A stretch of DNA of 64,000 bases from the NCBI GenBank assembly GCA_001048675.1, contig CCKK01000020.1, positions 1,054,001 through 1,118,000 of the forward strand, given 5' to 3'. The notes beneath the pieces were generated by a model that ran no database searches, had not been told where the DNA came from, and saw only the letters and a program-made list of their open reading frames with translations. This document shows positions 14,265-24,000 of the stretch, piece after piece (position 1 is the first letter of the stretch; each line of letters begins with the position of its first letter). The translations under genes and the position numbers were made by a program. The stretch is from Vibrio diabolicus. Its GTDB lineage: Bacteria > Pseudomonadota > Gammaproteobacteria > Enterobacterales > Vibrionaceae.

Positions 14265-16184
14265 TTAACTATCCTGTTGCATTGCTTCGAGTTCTTCCCA
14301 TCTCTCGAATGCGATTTCCAACTCCTGCTCTAGTGCAGCAAGCTGTTCCAATACCGGCTGAGTTTGCTCTACAGGTTTAGCAAAGAACTCTGGATCGTTC
14401 ACTTGCTCCTGAAGGCCCTCGATATCCGACTCTAATTGTTCTAGTTTAGCTGGTAGAGCTTCTAATTCTCTTTGCAGCTTATACGATAACTTCTTCGAGT
14501 TGTTCTTAGGTTGGGTTGTTTTGGGAGTTTCCTCAACCACTTTTTCTTTTTTCGCTGGCTTTTCAACCGCTTGACGAACCGCCAATACCTGTTCACGCTG
14601 CTGTCTTGCATCGTGATAACCACCAACAAACTCTTCAATCACTCCGTTTCCTTCGAAGATCCAGCTTGTGGTAACAGTATTATCAACAAACTCTCGGTCG
14701 TGGCTAACTAAAAGCAACGTGCCCTGATAGTTGGCAAGCATTTCTTCTAAAAGTTCCAACGTTTCGATATCCAAATCGTTGGTTGGTTCATCAAGAATAA
14801 GTAAGTTGTTTGGTTTCAACAAGATACGAGCTAGCAGTAATCGGTTTTTTTCACCACCAGAGAGCGCCTTAACCGGGGTTCTTGCGCGCTTAGGTGCAAA
14901 TAAGAAGTCTTGAAGATAACTCAACGCATGACGCTGACGTCCCCCAACCATTACTTCTTGTTTCCCATCCGCTAAGTTATCGATCACTGTCTTTTCTGGA
15001 TCCAAAATCTCTCGGTACTGATCAAAGTACGCGACTTCTAATTTTGTTCCGCAGTGTAAACGACCAGACTGCGCTTCCAATTGCCCTAATAGCAATTTAA
15101 GTACCGTACTCTTACCGCAGCCATTTGGTCCGATAAGTGCAATACGGTCACCGCGCATAATGTTAAAGCTAAAGTTGTCGACGATTGTCTTGCCTTCGTA
15201 AGCAAAAGATATGTTTTCTGCTTCAAATACAATTTTCCCTGAACGTGAAGCATCATCGATATTAAGGTTAACTTTACCTTGGACATCCCGGCGATCGCGA
15301 CGCTCTTCACGAAGTTTCTTCAATGCGCGTACACGACCTTCATTTCGAGTTCGGCGTGCTTTAATGCCCTGCCGAATCCAAACTTCCTCTTGAGCAAGCT
15401 TTTTGTCGAATTCAGCATTCTGCATTTCTTCAACGCGGAGCATCTCTTCTTTTTCTTCTAGGTAGTTGTCGTAATCACCAGGGAAAGAAGCTAATTGCCC
15501 GCGATCTAAATCAACAATGCGTGTTGCCATTGATTTGATGAACGCACGGTCGTGAGAAATAAAGATGATCGAGCCTTTGAAGTCTTTTAAGAAGTTCTCT
15601 AACCATTCGATAGTTGTTACATCAAGATGGTTTGTTGGCTCATCAAGAAGTAATACATCAGGGTCACAAACCAGCGCGCGAGCTAAAGCGGCTTTACGTT
15701 GCCAGCCACCGGATAAATCGGTCAGTTTAGTTTCTGGACTTAGTTTTAAAGCACCAAGTACGTTCTTAACACGGTCATCAAAACGCCAAGCATTAGAATG
15801 GTCAAGCTGCTCTTGAACCTTGGCTAAACGGTTGATGTTTTTCTCACTCGGATCTTGAGCAACAAGATCGAGAAGATCGTGATAGATCTTCAGTTGTTCG
15901 CCGATTTCAGCCAAACCGCCAGATACGTATTCGTAAACCGTACCCTCTTGATTACGCGGTGGATCTTGTTCAAGTCGAGAAACAACGACGTCTTGAGTGA
16001 TTTGAATCTTGCCGTCGTCCAACAAAATGTCGCCGGCAAGCACTTTCATTAACGTGGACTTACCTGCTCCGTTGCGACCCACTAAACATACGCGTTCGTT
16101 TTCTTGAAGAGCGAACTCCGCTTTGTCCAGTAATGGGTGGTCACCAAATGCAAGTTGTGCGTTATGAATGGTAAGTAATGCCAT
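14265..16184 (-). CDS. uup: ABC-F ATPase Uup
   Basis: A 639-residue soluble ABC-F protein with two ATPase domains: Walker A GRNGAGKST near residue 36 and GPNGCGKST near 353, signatures LSGGWQRK and LSGGEKNR, and Walker B LLLDEPTNHLD and LILDEPTNDLD. The linker between them (about 245-320) is charged and helical, and the C-terminus (from about 560) is a coiled coil, as in Uup. ABC-F proteins act on the ribosome; Uup has been linked to suppression of transposon excision and to ribosome rescue or assembly. Its start overlaps the glutaredoxin-like gene by 23 bases, indicating one operon. Confidence 0.95.
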   Translation of the reverse strand: MALLTIHNAQLAFGDHPLLDKAEFALQENERVCLVGRNGAGKSTLMKVLAGDILLDDGKIQITQDVVVSRLEQDPPRNQEGTVYEYVSGGLAEIGEQLKIYHDLLDLVAQDPSEKNINRLAKVQEQLDHSNAWRFDDRVKNVLGALKLSPETKLTDLSGGWQRKAALARALVCDPDVLLLDEPTNHLDVTTIEWLENFLKDFKGSIIFISHDRAFIKSMATRIVDLDRGQLASFPGDYDNYLEEKEEMLRVEEMQNAEFDKKLAQEEVWIRQGIKARRTRNEGRVRALKKLREERRDRRDVQGKVNLNIDDASRSGKIVFEAENISFAYEGKTIVDNFSFNIMRGDRIALIGPNGCGKSTVLKLLLGQLEAQSGRLHCGTKLEVAYFDQYREILDPEKTVIDNLADGKQEVMVGGRQRHALSYLQDFLFAPKRARTPVKALSGGEKNRLLLARILLKPNNLLILDEPTNDLDIETLELLEEMLANYQGTLLLVSHDREFVDNTVTTSWIFEGNGVIEEFVGGYHDARQQREQVLAVRQAVEKPAKKEKVVEETPKTTQPKNNSKKLSYKLQRELEALPAKLEQLESDIEGLQEQVNDPEFFAKPVEQTQPVLEQLAALEQELEIAFERWEELEAMQQDS

Positions 16185-16404
16185 TATTATCCAACCAATG
16201 TGTGAGTTGTTCTAAGTCAAACGGCCAGTTCAACTCAGAATCTTGATACTTTAATACGGGTATTGTGACGCCGTAACGAGAAAACAGTGCATCATCGAAC
16301 GCAATATCAATGATATCTGTTTGTTCGGCCAAACCAATTTGGTCTACTAGAGCAAATGCCATCTCACAAAGATGGCATCCCTCCGTGCTATACAATATCA
16401 GCAC
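16162..16404 (-). CDS. Glutaredoxin-like protein with CHLC motif
   Basis: An 80-residue thioredoxin-fold protein with a CHLC active-site motif at residues 10-13 (STEGCHLCEMA) and the conserved cis-proline (TIPVLKY). This fits the glutaredoxin-like (DUF836) family found before uup and after rlmL in Vibrio and relatives. It would exchange dithiols in the cytoplasm; partners are unknown. It sits 21 bases after rlmKL and overlaps uup, so the order is rlmKL, this gene, uup, DUF3466 in one run. Confidence 0.85.
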   Translation of the reverse strand: MLILYSTEGCHLCEMAFALVDQIGLAEQTDIIDIAFDDALFSRYGVTIPVLKYQDSELNWPFDLEQLTHWLDNNGITYHS

Positions 16405-16425
16405 GTATTAATCCTTTTGTTTATA

Positions 16426-18546
16426 CTACGCGTGCGTTACTAGCCAACAGTTATGAATCTGTTTATTACGCGCAAAATCTAATGGTAACGTTTGAGAAGA
16501 AATATTCTGAGCCTTCAAACCAAGTTCGGCCAGCGACTCTTCATCCATCTTGAAGTGGCGCTTGTTATTAGAGAATACGATAGTGCCTTCACTTCTTAGT
16601 AAACGTTTAAGATTCTTCATCAGTTTAATGTGGTCACGTTGTACGTCGAATGATGTTTCCATACGCTTAGAGTTAGAGAACGTAGGTGGATCAATAAAGA
16701 TCAAGTCGTACTCACCTTTCGCGTTTTCTAGCCATTGCAAACAGTCTGCTTGTTCATAGCGATGCTGACGTCCTACACAGCCGTTAAGCTGCATATTGTC
16801 TTTCGCCCAGTTCAAGTAGGTATTTGACATATCAATAGTCGTTGTGGAACGAGCGCCACCAACCGCTGCGTGAACCGTCGCACTCCCAGTATATGCAAAC
16901 AAGTTTAAGAAATCTTTACCTTGCGCCATTTCACCTAAGCGACGACGAGTGATCTTATGATCCAAGAACAAGCCAGTGTCTAGGTAGTCATGAAGGTTTA
17001 CGATCAGCTTCACGCCGTACTCGTTTACTTCAAGCGTCTCTGATACCTGACCTAATTTTTGGTATTGGCTGCGACCCTTCTGCTTTTCACGAACTTTAAG
17101 TACAACTTTGTTCGCCTCTACACCTGTCACCTGAATCGTTGCACGAATAATATCCGTTAGGCGACGTTTTGCTTTTTCTTCTGGAATGTTTTTTGGCGCA
17201 GCATACTCTTGAATTACGATTTGATCGCCGTATACGTCTATCGCCACATTGTATTCAGGAAGGTCAGCGTCATAGATTCGGTAGCAATCAAGTTTCTCTT
17301 TACGAGCCCACTTGCCAATCTTGCCAATGTTTTTCTTTAAACGATTTGAAAAGTCTGGTGCGATTTGAACATTTGTATCAGAACCCTTCACTTCATCAGC
17401 ACTGCGCTCTGCAATACTGTAGTTCTTTTGGTGACAAGGTAACGCACCATTATTCAATTTAAATTGTTTATCAGCACGCATACGAAGACAGCTCAGCAGC
17501 TCGTCTGAACTCGAGAAGATAGAGGCTTTGCATCCACCAAACTCAGATTTTAGCTGTCCACCAAATGCGGTGTAGAGAGCAATTAGCCCCGGCTCAGTTC
17601 CTAGACGTTCACCGTAAGGTGGGTTTGAAACGATAACACCGTGTTCGAATCCTGCAGGACGAGTAATGGTTGCAGCATCACCTTGTGCGAACTCAATCAA
17701 TTCTTCAACGCCTGCTCTGCGCGCGTTTTCTTGAGCAACTTTTAATACTTTAGGGTCGTTATCGAAGCCAAAAAACTTAGCGTCAACTTTCTTGACACCT
17801 CGTCTAGCTCGAACATTAGCCTCTGATTTAATCTCTGCCCAAGTCTCTGGTTCAAAGTCTTCCAACACTTCGAAACCCCATTGCTTTCGCTTAACGCCAG
17901 GGGCCATGTTGGCAGCCATCATCGCAGCTTCAATAAGCAAAGTACCAGAACCGCACATTGGATCGAGTAATGGTTGATGCCCATCCCAGCCACAACGCAT
18001 GATAATCGCAGAAGCAAGCGTTTCACGTAACGGGGCACGACCCGATTCTGGTCGGTAGCCACGTTGATGCAAACCACTACCTACCATATCTATCCCAAGC
18101 AACGCTTTATCTTTATGCAAACGAACGTGGATACGAACATCTGGGCGTTCTTTACTGATGTTGGGACGCGGCAATCCTTTATTTTCAAAGCAATCTACGA
18201 TGCCATCTTTGACTTTCATCGCACCGTACTGGCTATTTCTGATCTCACGGTTTGTGCCGTTAAAGTCCACAACAAAACGTTTAGAGCTATGAAATTGGTT
18301 AACCCAGTTAATAGCAGATGTAGATAAATACAAGTCCATGTCGTTGTTACACGTGAACTCAGATAAAACACGTACAAATCGAGACGCTAAACGGCTCCAC
18401 AAACAACAGCGATAAACCTGTTCGTTTGTCGCTTTAAATTTTACGCCTGCCTGTACTGGTTTCGCATTTTCAATGCCTAGTTTAGTCAGTTCTTCAACAA
18501 GCAAATTTTCCATGCCATTTGAAGTTACCGCGAGATATTGATTCAT
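16426..18546 (-). CDS. rlmL: 23S rRNA methyltransferase RlmKL
   Basis: A 706-residue protein (E. coli 702). The start MNQYLAVTSNGMENLL at 18546 was chosen over the longer frame to 18600. Domains in order: THUMP (about 45-155); the RlmL methyltransferase with DPMCGSGTL and VSNPPYGERL, which makes m2G2445; and the RlmK methyltransferase with FAYTGSATVHAAV and FIDPPTFSNS, which makes m7G2069. Both catalytic domains look intact. It heads the rlmKL-glutaredoxin-uup-DUF3466 run. Confidence 0.95.
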   Translation of the reverse strand: MNQYLAVTSNGMENLLVEELTKLGIENAKPVQAGVKFKATNEQVYRCCLWSRLASRFVRVLSEFTCNNDMDLYLSTSAINWVNQFHSSKRFVVDFNGTNREIRNSQYGAMKVKDGIVDCFENKGLPRPNISKERPDVRIHVRLHKDKALLGIDMVGSGLHQRGYRPESGRAPLRETLASAIIMRCGWDGHQPLLDPMCGSGTLLIEAAMMAANMAPGVKRKQWGFEVLEDFEPETWAEIKSEANVRARRGVKKVDAKFFGFDNDPKVLKVAQENARRAGVEELIEFAQGDAATITRPAGFEHGVIVSNPPYGERLGTEPGLIALYTAFGGQLKSEFGGCKASIFSSSDELLSCLRMRADKQFKLNNGALPCHQKNYSIAERSADEVKGSDTNVQIAPDFSNRLKKNIGKIGKWARKEKLDCYRIYDADLPEYNVAIDVYGDQIVIQEYAAPKNIPEEKAKRRLTDIIRATIQVTGVEANKVVLKVREKQKGRSQYQKLGQVSETLEVNEYGVKLIVNLHDYLDTGLFLDHKITRRRLGEMAQGKDFLNLFAYTGSATVHAAVGGARSTTTIDMSNTYLNWAKDNMQLNGCVGRQHRYEQADCLQWLENAKGEYDLIFIDPPTFSNSKRMETSFDVQRDHIKLMKNLKRLLRSEGTIVFSNNKRHFKMDEESLAELGLKAQNISSQTLPLDFARNKQIHNCWLVTHA

Positions 18547-18970
18547 AGTGTTCTTTCGCTGATAAAAAATGGCTTCAATTATACCTGACTTTACGATCAA
18601 TGCCTCGTTTTTAAAGGAATTTCCCCACCTGTTAGTTCAAATCATCACCAACAAAATGATCTGAAACTTTCAACATCTTTAATTTGAGTGTTTTTTATTC
18701 ACGAACGAAATTTTGTTCCCTTGGCAAGAAGTGAATACTTATTTACATTAATTTTGGTATATACCAGGGCGTAGTTATTGATGTAAGTTACTTACATTTT
18801 TTCCTTATAGGGGAATAAATGGGGTCATTTTAAGCGCTAGGTTGCCTAGTTAAGGGAGTCATCAGATTGAAATAAGTAAAATAAAAGTGACCAGCTTCAT
18901 GTTTGCATGCATAGAAAACATACAGTTTCATGGCTGATGGGGCTCTAGTATCAAAGGAAAGGAACAAAAA
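18547..18970. other. Long intergenic region between rlmKL and zapC
   Basis: About 420 bases with no credible gene. It holds the rlmKL promoter region on the right-hand side of that gene, a perfect 12-base palindrome (TGGTATATACCA, 18755-18766), and a hairpin ATGTAAG/CTTACAT (18781-18797) followed by six T. That hairpin would end a short plus-strand transcript. I see no open frame attached to it. The region could hold an operator and a small RNA, or be plain promoter DNA. Confidence 0.4.
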
Positions 18971-18991
18971 AAATCGACCTAACGAGGTCGA
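18971..18991 (-). terminator. zapC terminator
   Basis: TCGACCT (18974-18980), loop AACG, AGGTCGA (18985-18991), with an A run on the left that gives eight T on the minus strand. Confidence 0.82.
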
Positions 18992-19035
18992 CTAATGCAA
19001 ACAAAGGAACGAAATAAAGAAAAAATTAAACAGGT

Positions 19036-19578
19036 TTACCCCACCATTGCCATAGGAGTTATTGCAAAGAGGTGATTTGCACAAGCCATGCGGTCATGCA
19101 TTACTTTAATCGGCTGCCCAAACTGAAGCGCCTTATTGCCATCAAGCACAAACGCTTCTTGGTTAACATAAGCACATAAGCTCGACGTCTCGCCTGGTTC
19201 TAACACGATGAACATACCATCAGAATATTGATTTGTTAGAAAGACCATGTCCCCTTCTTCAGGCTCGTAACCAGAGGACTGTGCGTCAAAGAACCAACTT
19301 TTAGGCTGTACAGGTTTATGAAAGCGCTTTGCCGCAACACAATACAGTGTTAACTCAGCTTGGCGGTATTCGCTGATGTCGAGGCATCGAATACGTTCAT
19401 TAAACGTTTGGAATGCACTGGCGTCATCAACGGTAAATTCATTGCTTGAGAAGGCACAGTTAACCAACAATTTTCGGGATAAATTGGTTTGGAAAATCAT
19501 TTCCTCCCCCAGATCCAGCATTAAGCAAGCTTTTTGCTCGTCAAAATACCAATTCCATTTGTCGCTGGGTTTAAGCAT
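19036..19578 (-). CDS. zapC: Cell division protein ZapC
   Basis: A 180-residue protein starting MLKPSDKWNWYFDEQKACLM, close to the ZapC family opening, with no signal peptide. ZapC binds FtsZ polymers and promotes lateral bundling in the Z-ring. Its place between rlmKL and pyrD is the enterobacterial and Vibrio order. It has its own terminator and a separate upstream region, so it is probably monocistronic. With matP, it is the second division-linked gene in this terminus region. Confidence 0.9.
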   Translation of the reverse strand: MLKPSDKWNWYFDEQKACLMLDLGEEMIFQTNLSRKLLVNCAFSSNEFTVDDASAFQTFNERIRCLDISEYRQAELTLYCVAAKRFHKPVQPKSWFFDAQSSGYEPEEGDMVFLTNQYSDGMFIVLEPGETSSLCAYVNQEAFVLDGNKALQFGQPIKVMHDRMACANHLFAITPMAMVG

Positions 19579-19672
19579 TATTCCGTTCTCTCTTGACTAG
19601 TTAAATCAGTGGTAAAGAGGTAAGACGCTTAATTACCTACTCGTGATTTTTAAATTTTACAAACGAACGGAT

Positions 19673-19702
19673 AAAAAAAAAGAGGAAACAAAGTCCTCTT
19701 TT
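19673..19702 (-). terminator. pyrD terminator
   Basis: AAAAGAGGA (19678-19686) pairs with TCCTCTTTT (19694-19702); the A run from 19673 becomes the T tract on the minus strand. Confidence 0.8.
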
Positions 19703-19746
19703 TTATGTAATAGCTACTGATTTTTCAGTGGTTTTTGATGTATATG

Positions 19747-20757
19747 TTAAAGATTCTTAACAATATCACGTACTAGGCTTGGGCCGTGGTAAATAAAGCC
19801 AGTGTAGACTTGAACAAGTTTAGCGCCTGCCATCAGCTTTTCTTTGGCTGCAACATAGGAATCCACACCACCAACACCGATAATTGGAAGTTTGTCTCCT
19901 AGCTCTTCATGAAGCTTACGTACGACTTCCGTAGAGCGTGATTGCACAGGGCGACCACTTAAACCACCTGCCTCATTGGCGTGTTTCATTCCTTCTACGA
20001 TCGTGCGATCCAGAGTTGTATTAGTCGCGATCACACCATCTATATTGTTTTTCAATAAAGAATCGCAGATTTGGCAGATTTCTTCGTCACTCAAATCAGG
20101 CGCAATTTTTAATGCTAGCGGGACGTATTTGTTGTATTTCTCTGAAAGTTCCGCTTGTTTCGCTTTTAATTCAGAAAGTAGTTCATCAAGCGCTTCACCA
20201 TATTGAAGTGAACGAAGACCCGGAGTGTTTGGTGATGAGATATTAACCGCAATGTAGCCTGCGTACTCATACACTTTCTCCATACAAATCAGGTAGTCCT
20301 CTGCCCCTTTCTCAATTGGTGTGTCTTTGTTTTTACCAATATTAATTCCGAGAACACAGTTGAATTTTGCTTGCTTTACATTCTCGACCAAATTATCAAC
20401 GCCTAGGTTGTTAAAGCCCATGCGATTGATGATCCCTTCAGCTTCGACTAAGCGAAATAAGCGTGGTTTATCATTCCCTGGTTGCGGACGAGGTGTTACT
20501 GTGCCAACTTCGACAAAGCCAAAGCCCATGGCATCAAATGCTTCAATGCATTCACCGTTTTTATCTAAGCCAGCCGCAAGACCTACTGGGTTACGGAATG
20601 TTAGTCCCATACACTCAACTGGACGAGTTGGTAATTGTTGGCGGTAAAAGAGATCAAGTGGTGTGCCGTTAAAGCGTTGGAAGTTCTTGATTGCAAGATC
20701 GTGTGCCTTCTCGGCATCGAGTTGGAAAAAGCCAGTTCTGGCTAGACGGTAAAGCAT
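19747..20757 (-). CDS. pyrD: Dihydroorotate dehydrogenase (quinone), class 2
   Basis: A 336-residue protein of normal class 2 length. The N-terminal amphipathic helix region (MLYRLARTGFFQLDAEKAH) serves quinone access. FMN-barrel motifs include NPVGLAAGLDKNG, GFGFVEVGTVTPRPQPGN, NRMGFNN and VNISSPNTPGLR, where the serine is the class 2 catalytic base. The later GVGGVDSYVAAKEKLMAGA binds FMN phosphate. It oxidises dihydroorotate to orotate at the inner membrane and feeds electrons to quinone. Confidence 0.97.
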   Translation of the reverse strand: MLYRLARTGFFQLDAEKAHDLAIKNFQRFNGTPLDLFYRQQLPTRPVECMGLTFRNPVGLAAGLDKNGECIEAFDAMGFGFVEVGTVTPRPQPGNDKPRLFRLVEAEGIINRMGFNNLGVDNLVENVKQAKFNCVLGINIGKNKDTPIEKGAEDYLICMEKVYEYAGYIAVNISSPNTPGLRSLQYGEALDELLSELKAKQAELSEKYNKYVPLALKIAPDLSDEEICQICDSLLKNNIDGVIATNTTLDRTIVEGMKHANEAGGLSGRPVQSRSTEVVRKLHEELGDKLPIIGVGGVDSYVAAKEKLMAGAKLVQVYTGFIYHGPSLVRDIVKNL

Positions 20758-21020
20758 TGTGCCTCCGAAAGAAAAAAGCCCCGTATAAACGGGACAATAT
20801 TATTTACTGTTTTTCATCGTAATTCAATGAAAATGAATGTATTAAGTAAAAACCTATATCTTTCTAATATTTTCAAATATAAAACAAACAATTAGAGTAA
20901 GATTTCAACAATAAAATTTATAACTAACCACCCTAAAGCAATCGATTTCAGCCTATTTTAACTTCCCAACGCTGTTACGCTGTAACTCACCCGCACTATA
21001 GTAGAAACGATGAGCAACAA

Positions 21021-21048
21021 AAAAGCCTCGCTAAATAACGAGGCTTTT
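21021..21048 (-). terminator. Terminator of the glutamate dehydrogenase gene
   Basis: A perfect stem: AAAAGCCTCG (21021-21030) with CGAGGCTTTT (21039-21048). It serves the minus-strand gene to its right. The rest of 20758-21020 is pyrD upstream DNA, with a small GC hairpin (CCCCGT/ACGGGA-like) near 20780 and no gene. Confidence 0.8.
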
Positions 21049-21070
21049 ATTTACAATTTGACTAGCTCAT

Positions 21071-24000
21071 CTACTCTTTCGACGAACAGTTGAGATTCAA
21101 GAGTACTAATTCTCGAAGTGCTACAGAAAACTTAGCAAATTCGTGGACAGAGCCAACTTTGAACTCATTCAAGATGCTTTCCCAACGGTGCAGTGATTGC
21201 TCGTTAGTTTCCATCCAATCTTCTAACGCTTTCATCACGTCTAGCTCTTCCGTTGCACAGCCGCAATTTAATACCTGAGCCGTAAGTTGACGTTGTTGCC
21301 AGTCCAGATCTTCTCGGAATGCAGCTCTTGCCAGTGCCTGCCAGTTATTATCAACGGCTTGGCTGTTAATTTGCTTCAAGAACCAGTGTAACGACAAACG
21401 GTCACCTAAGTTAAAGTAGAGCTTCGATGCTTGCTCAACCGTTTTACCTGTTTCACTCGCCACTGATGAGATATCCAGTGCAGATTGTAAGCTGGATAAA
21501 CGAGCGACTTGATGTGCAAGTTTCTCTTCTACCCCTTTCTCAATCCACCCTTGAGCAAGTTCATTGTGTTCTTCTACTTCAGACTCAACCAGCATAGTGT
21601 CTAAGGTTTCAGTGATAACATTGACATCTTGCTTGTAGATAGCAATCAGCTCACCAACTGTGCATTTACCACTGCGGTTACGAAGCAACCAACGTGCAAT
21701 TCGACGTAGTGCTCGACGAACATAAAACATGATTTCGTACTGCGCTTGAGCTGTGGCGATATTATCGAGTTCACGAGTCTGCTTAAGAATTGCTTCTAGA
21801 TCGAAAATTTCACGAGCCGCACTGTATGCGTTAGCAATATCGACAACACTTGCACCGGTTTCTTCTTGCAAACGAGTGACGAAGTTACAGCCCATTTCAT
21901 TAACCATCTGGTTAGCCAATGCTGTAGCGATAATTTCAGCTCGCAGTGGGTGATTAACCATTTGATCTTTATAGTTACGTCGTAACGCACTTGGGAAGTA
22001 CTCAACAAGCTGTTTCGCATGGAATTCGTCATTCGCTATTTCATCCGTAACAAGTTGCTGTTTAAGTACCATTTTACCGTAGGCAACTAACACTGATAGC
22101 TCAGGGCGAGTCAGACCTAGTCCCTGTTTTTCACGCTCGATTAGCGTTTCATCATCAGGGATGTATTCGAGAGCACGATCCAAGTACCCTGCTTTTTCCA
22201 TGGTATGGATGAATCGAATTTGTTCCTTAACAATGCCAACACCTTGCTGTTCAGTCACGGAGATCGACTCCGACTGACGGTAAGCATCATCCAAGACAAT
22301 TTCACCCACTTCGTCTTCCATAGACTCTAGAATTTGGTTACGTTGCTTAACCGTAAGATCGCCATTTGAAACCAGTCCATTGAGGAAGATCTTGATGTTG
22401 ACTTCATTATCCGAACAGTCAACGCCACCCACGTTATCAACGAAGTCTGTGTTCACTCGGCCGCCAGTCAGTGCGTATTCAATACGACCAAGCTGAGTCA
22501 TACCCAAGTTACCGCCTTCGCCAACCACTTTTGCTCTTAAGTCACGGCCGTCAATGCGTAGCATGTCGTTAGCACGGTCACCAACATCCGTATGAGTTTC
22601 TGTCGATGCTTTAACGTAAGTGCCGATACCACCATTCCAAAGCAGATCGACTTTCATTTTCAAGATCATCTTAATCAGATCATTAGGCGCTAAAGATGCT
22701 TTCTTAGTACCTAACATTTTCTGAATTTCTGGTGTCAACTGGATCGATTTTGATCGACGAGAGAAGATGCCACCACCTTGAGAGATCAAATCTTTATTGT
22801 AATCTTCCCAGCTTGATCTTGGCAGATTAAACAAGCGGTTACGCTCTTCCCAGCTGGTGGCTGAATCTGGATTTGGATCAATAAAGATGTGCATGTGGTT
22901 AAAGGCAGCTTGCAATCGAATGTGCTTCGATAACAGCATACCGTTACCGAACACGTCACCTGCCATATCACCTACACCGATTGCGGTAAAGTCAGTGGTC
23001 TGGCAGTTGATGCCCATTTCACGGAAGTGACGCTTAACAGATTCCCAACCACCTTTTGCAGTGATACCCATCGCTTTGTGGTCGTAACCATTTGAACCAC
23101 CTGAAGCAAATGCGTCACCTAACCAGAAGTTGTACTCTGCAGAAACAGAGTTCGCTAGGTCTGAGAATGTTGCTGTGCCTTTATCTGCCGCCACTACTAG
23201 GTATGGGTCATCTTCGTCATGGCGCACAACGTTCTGTGGTGGCACAACTTCACCTTCAATAATGTTATCCGATACATCAAGTAGCGCACGAATAAATCGT
23301 TTGTAACAACGTTGGCCTTCAGCAAAGATCTCATCACGGGTTGTGAGAGATGGCTGGCGTTTACAAACAAAGCCGCCTTTTGCACCCACAGGCACAATAA
23401 CAGTGTTCTTAACTTGCTGCGCTTTTACGAGACCAAGAATCTCAGTACGGAAGTCTTCTTGACGATCTGACCAACGCAAACCACCACGAGCCACTTTTCC
23501 GCCACGAAGGTGAACACCTTCAATATCTGGTGCGTACACAAAGATCTCGAACGCTGGTACAGGCTGCGGAATCTCTGGAATATCGCTCGGTTTCATTTTC
23601 AAAGATAACCAAGGCTTAGGTTGCTTACTTTCGTCTAGCTGATAGTAGTTAGTACGAAGTGTCGCCATGATCATGTCGATGTAACGACGAATAATACGAT
23701 CGTCATCCAAGCTCTCTACACGATCCAACTGCTCTGTTAGCTTTTTAATCAGATCGTTTTGGCCTTTTTCACTGCCTTTGTGTTTCGGATCGAATCGCTT
23801 GGTGAACAGCTTGACTAGACCTGTTGCTAAGTCTGGGTAGTGGCTTAGCGTGTCTTCGATGTATTGTTGACTGAATGGGAAACCGACTTGGCGCATGTAT
23901 CGAGCATAAGCACGAAGAATGGAAATTTCACGCCCAGATAGCGACGCACCGAGTACCAATCGGTTAAAACCATCACTTTCAAGGTTGCCCGCCCAAATTG

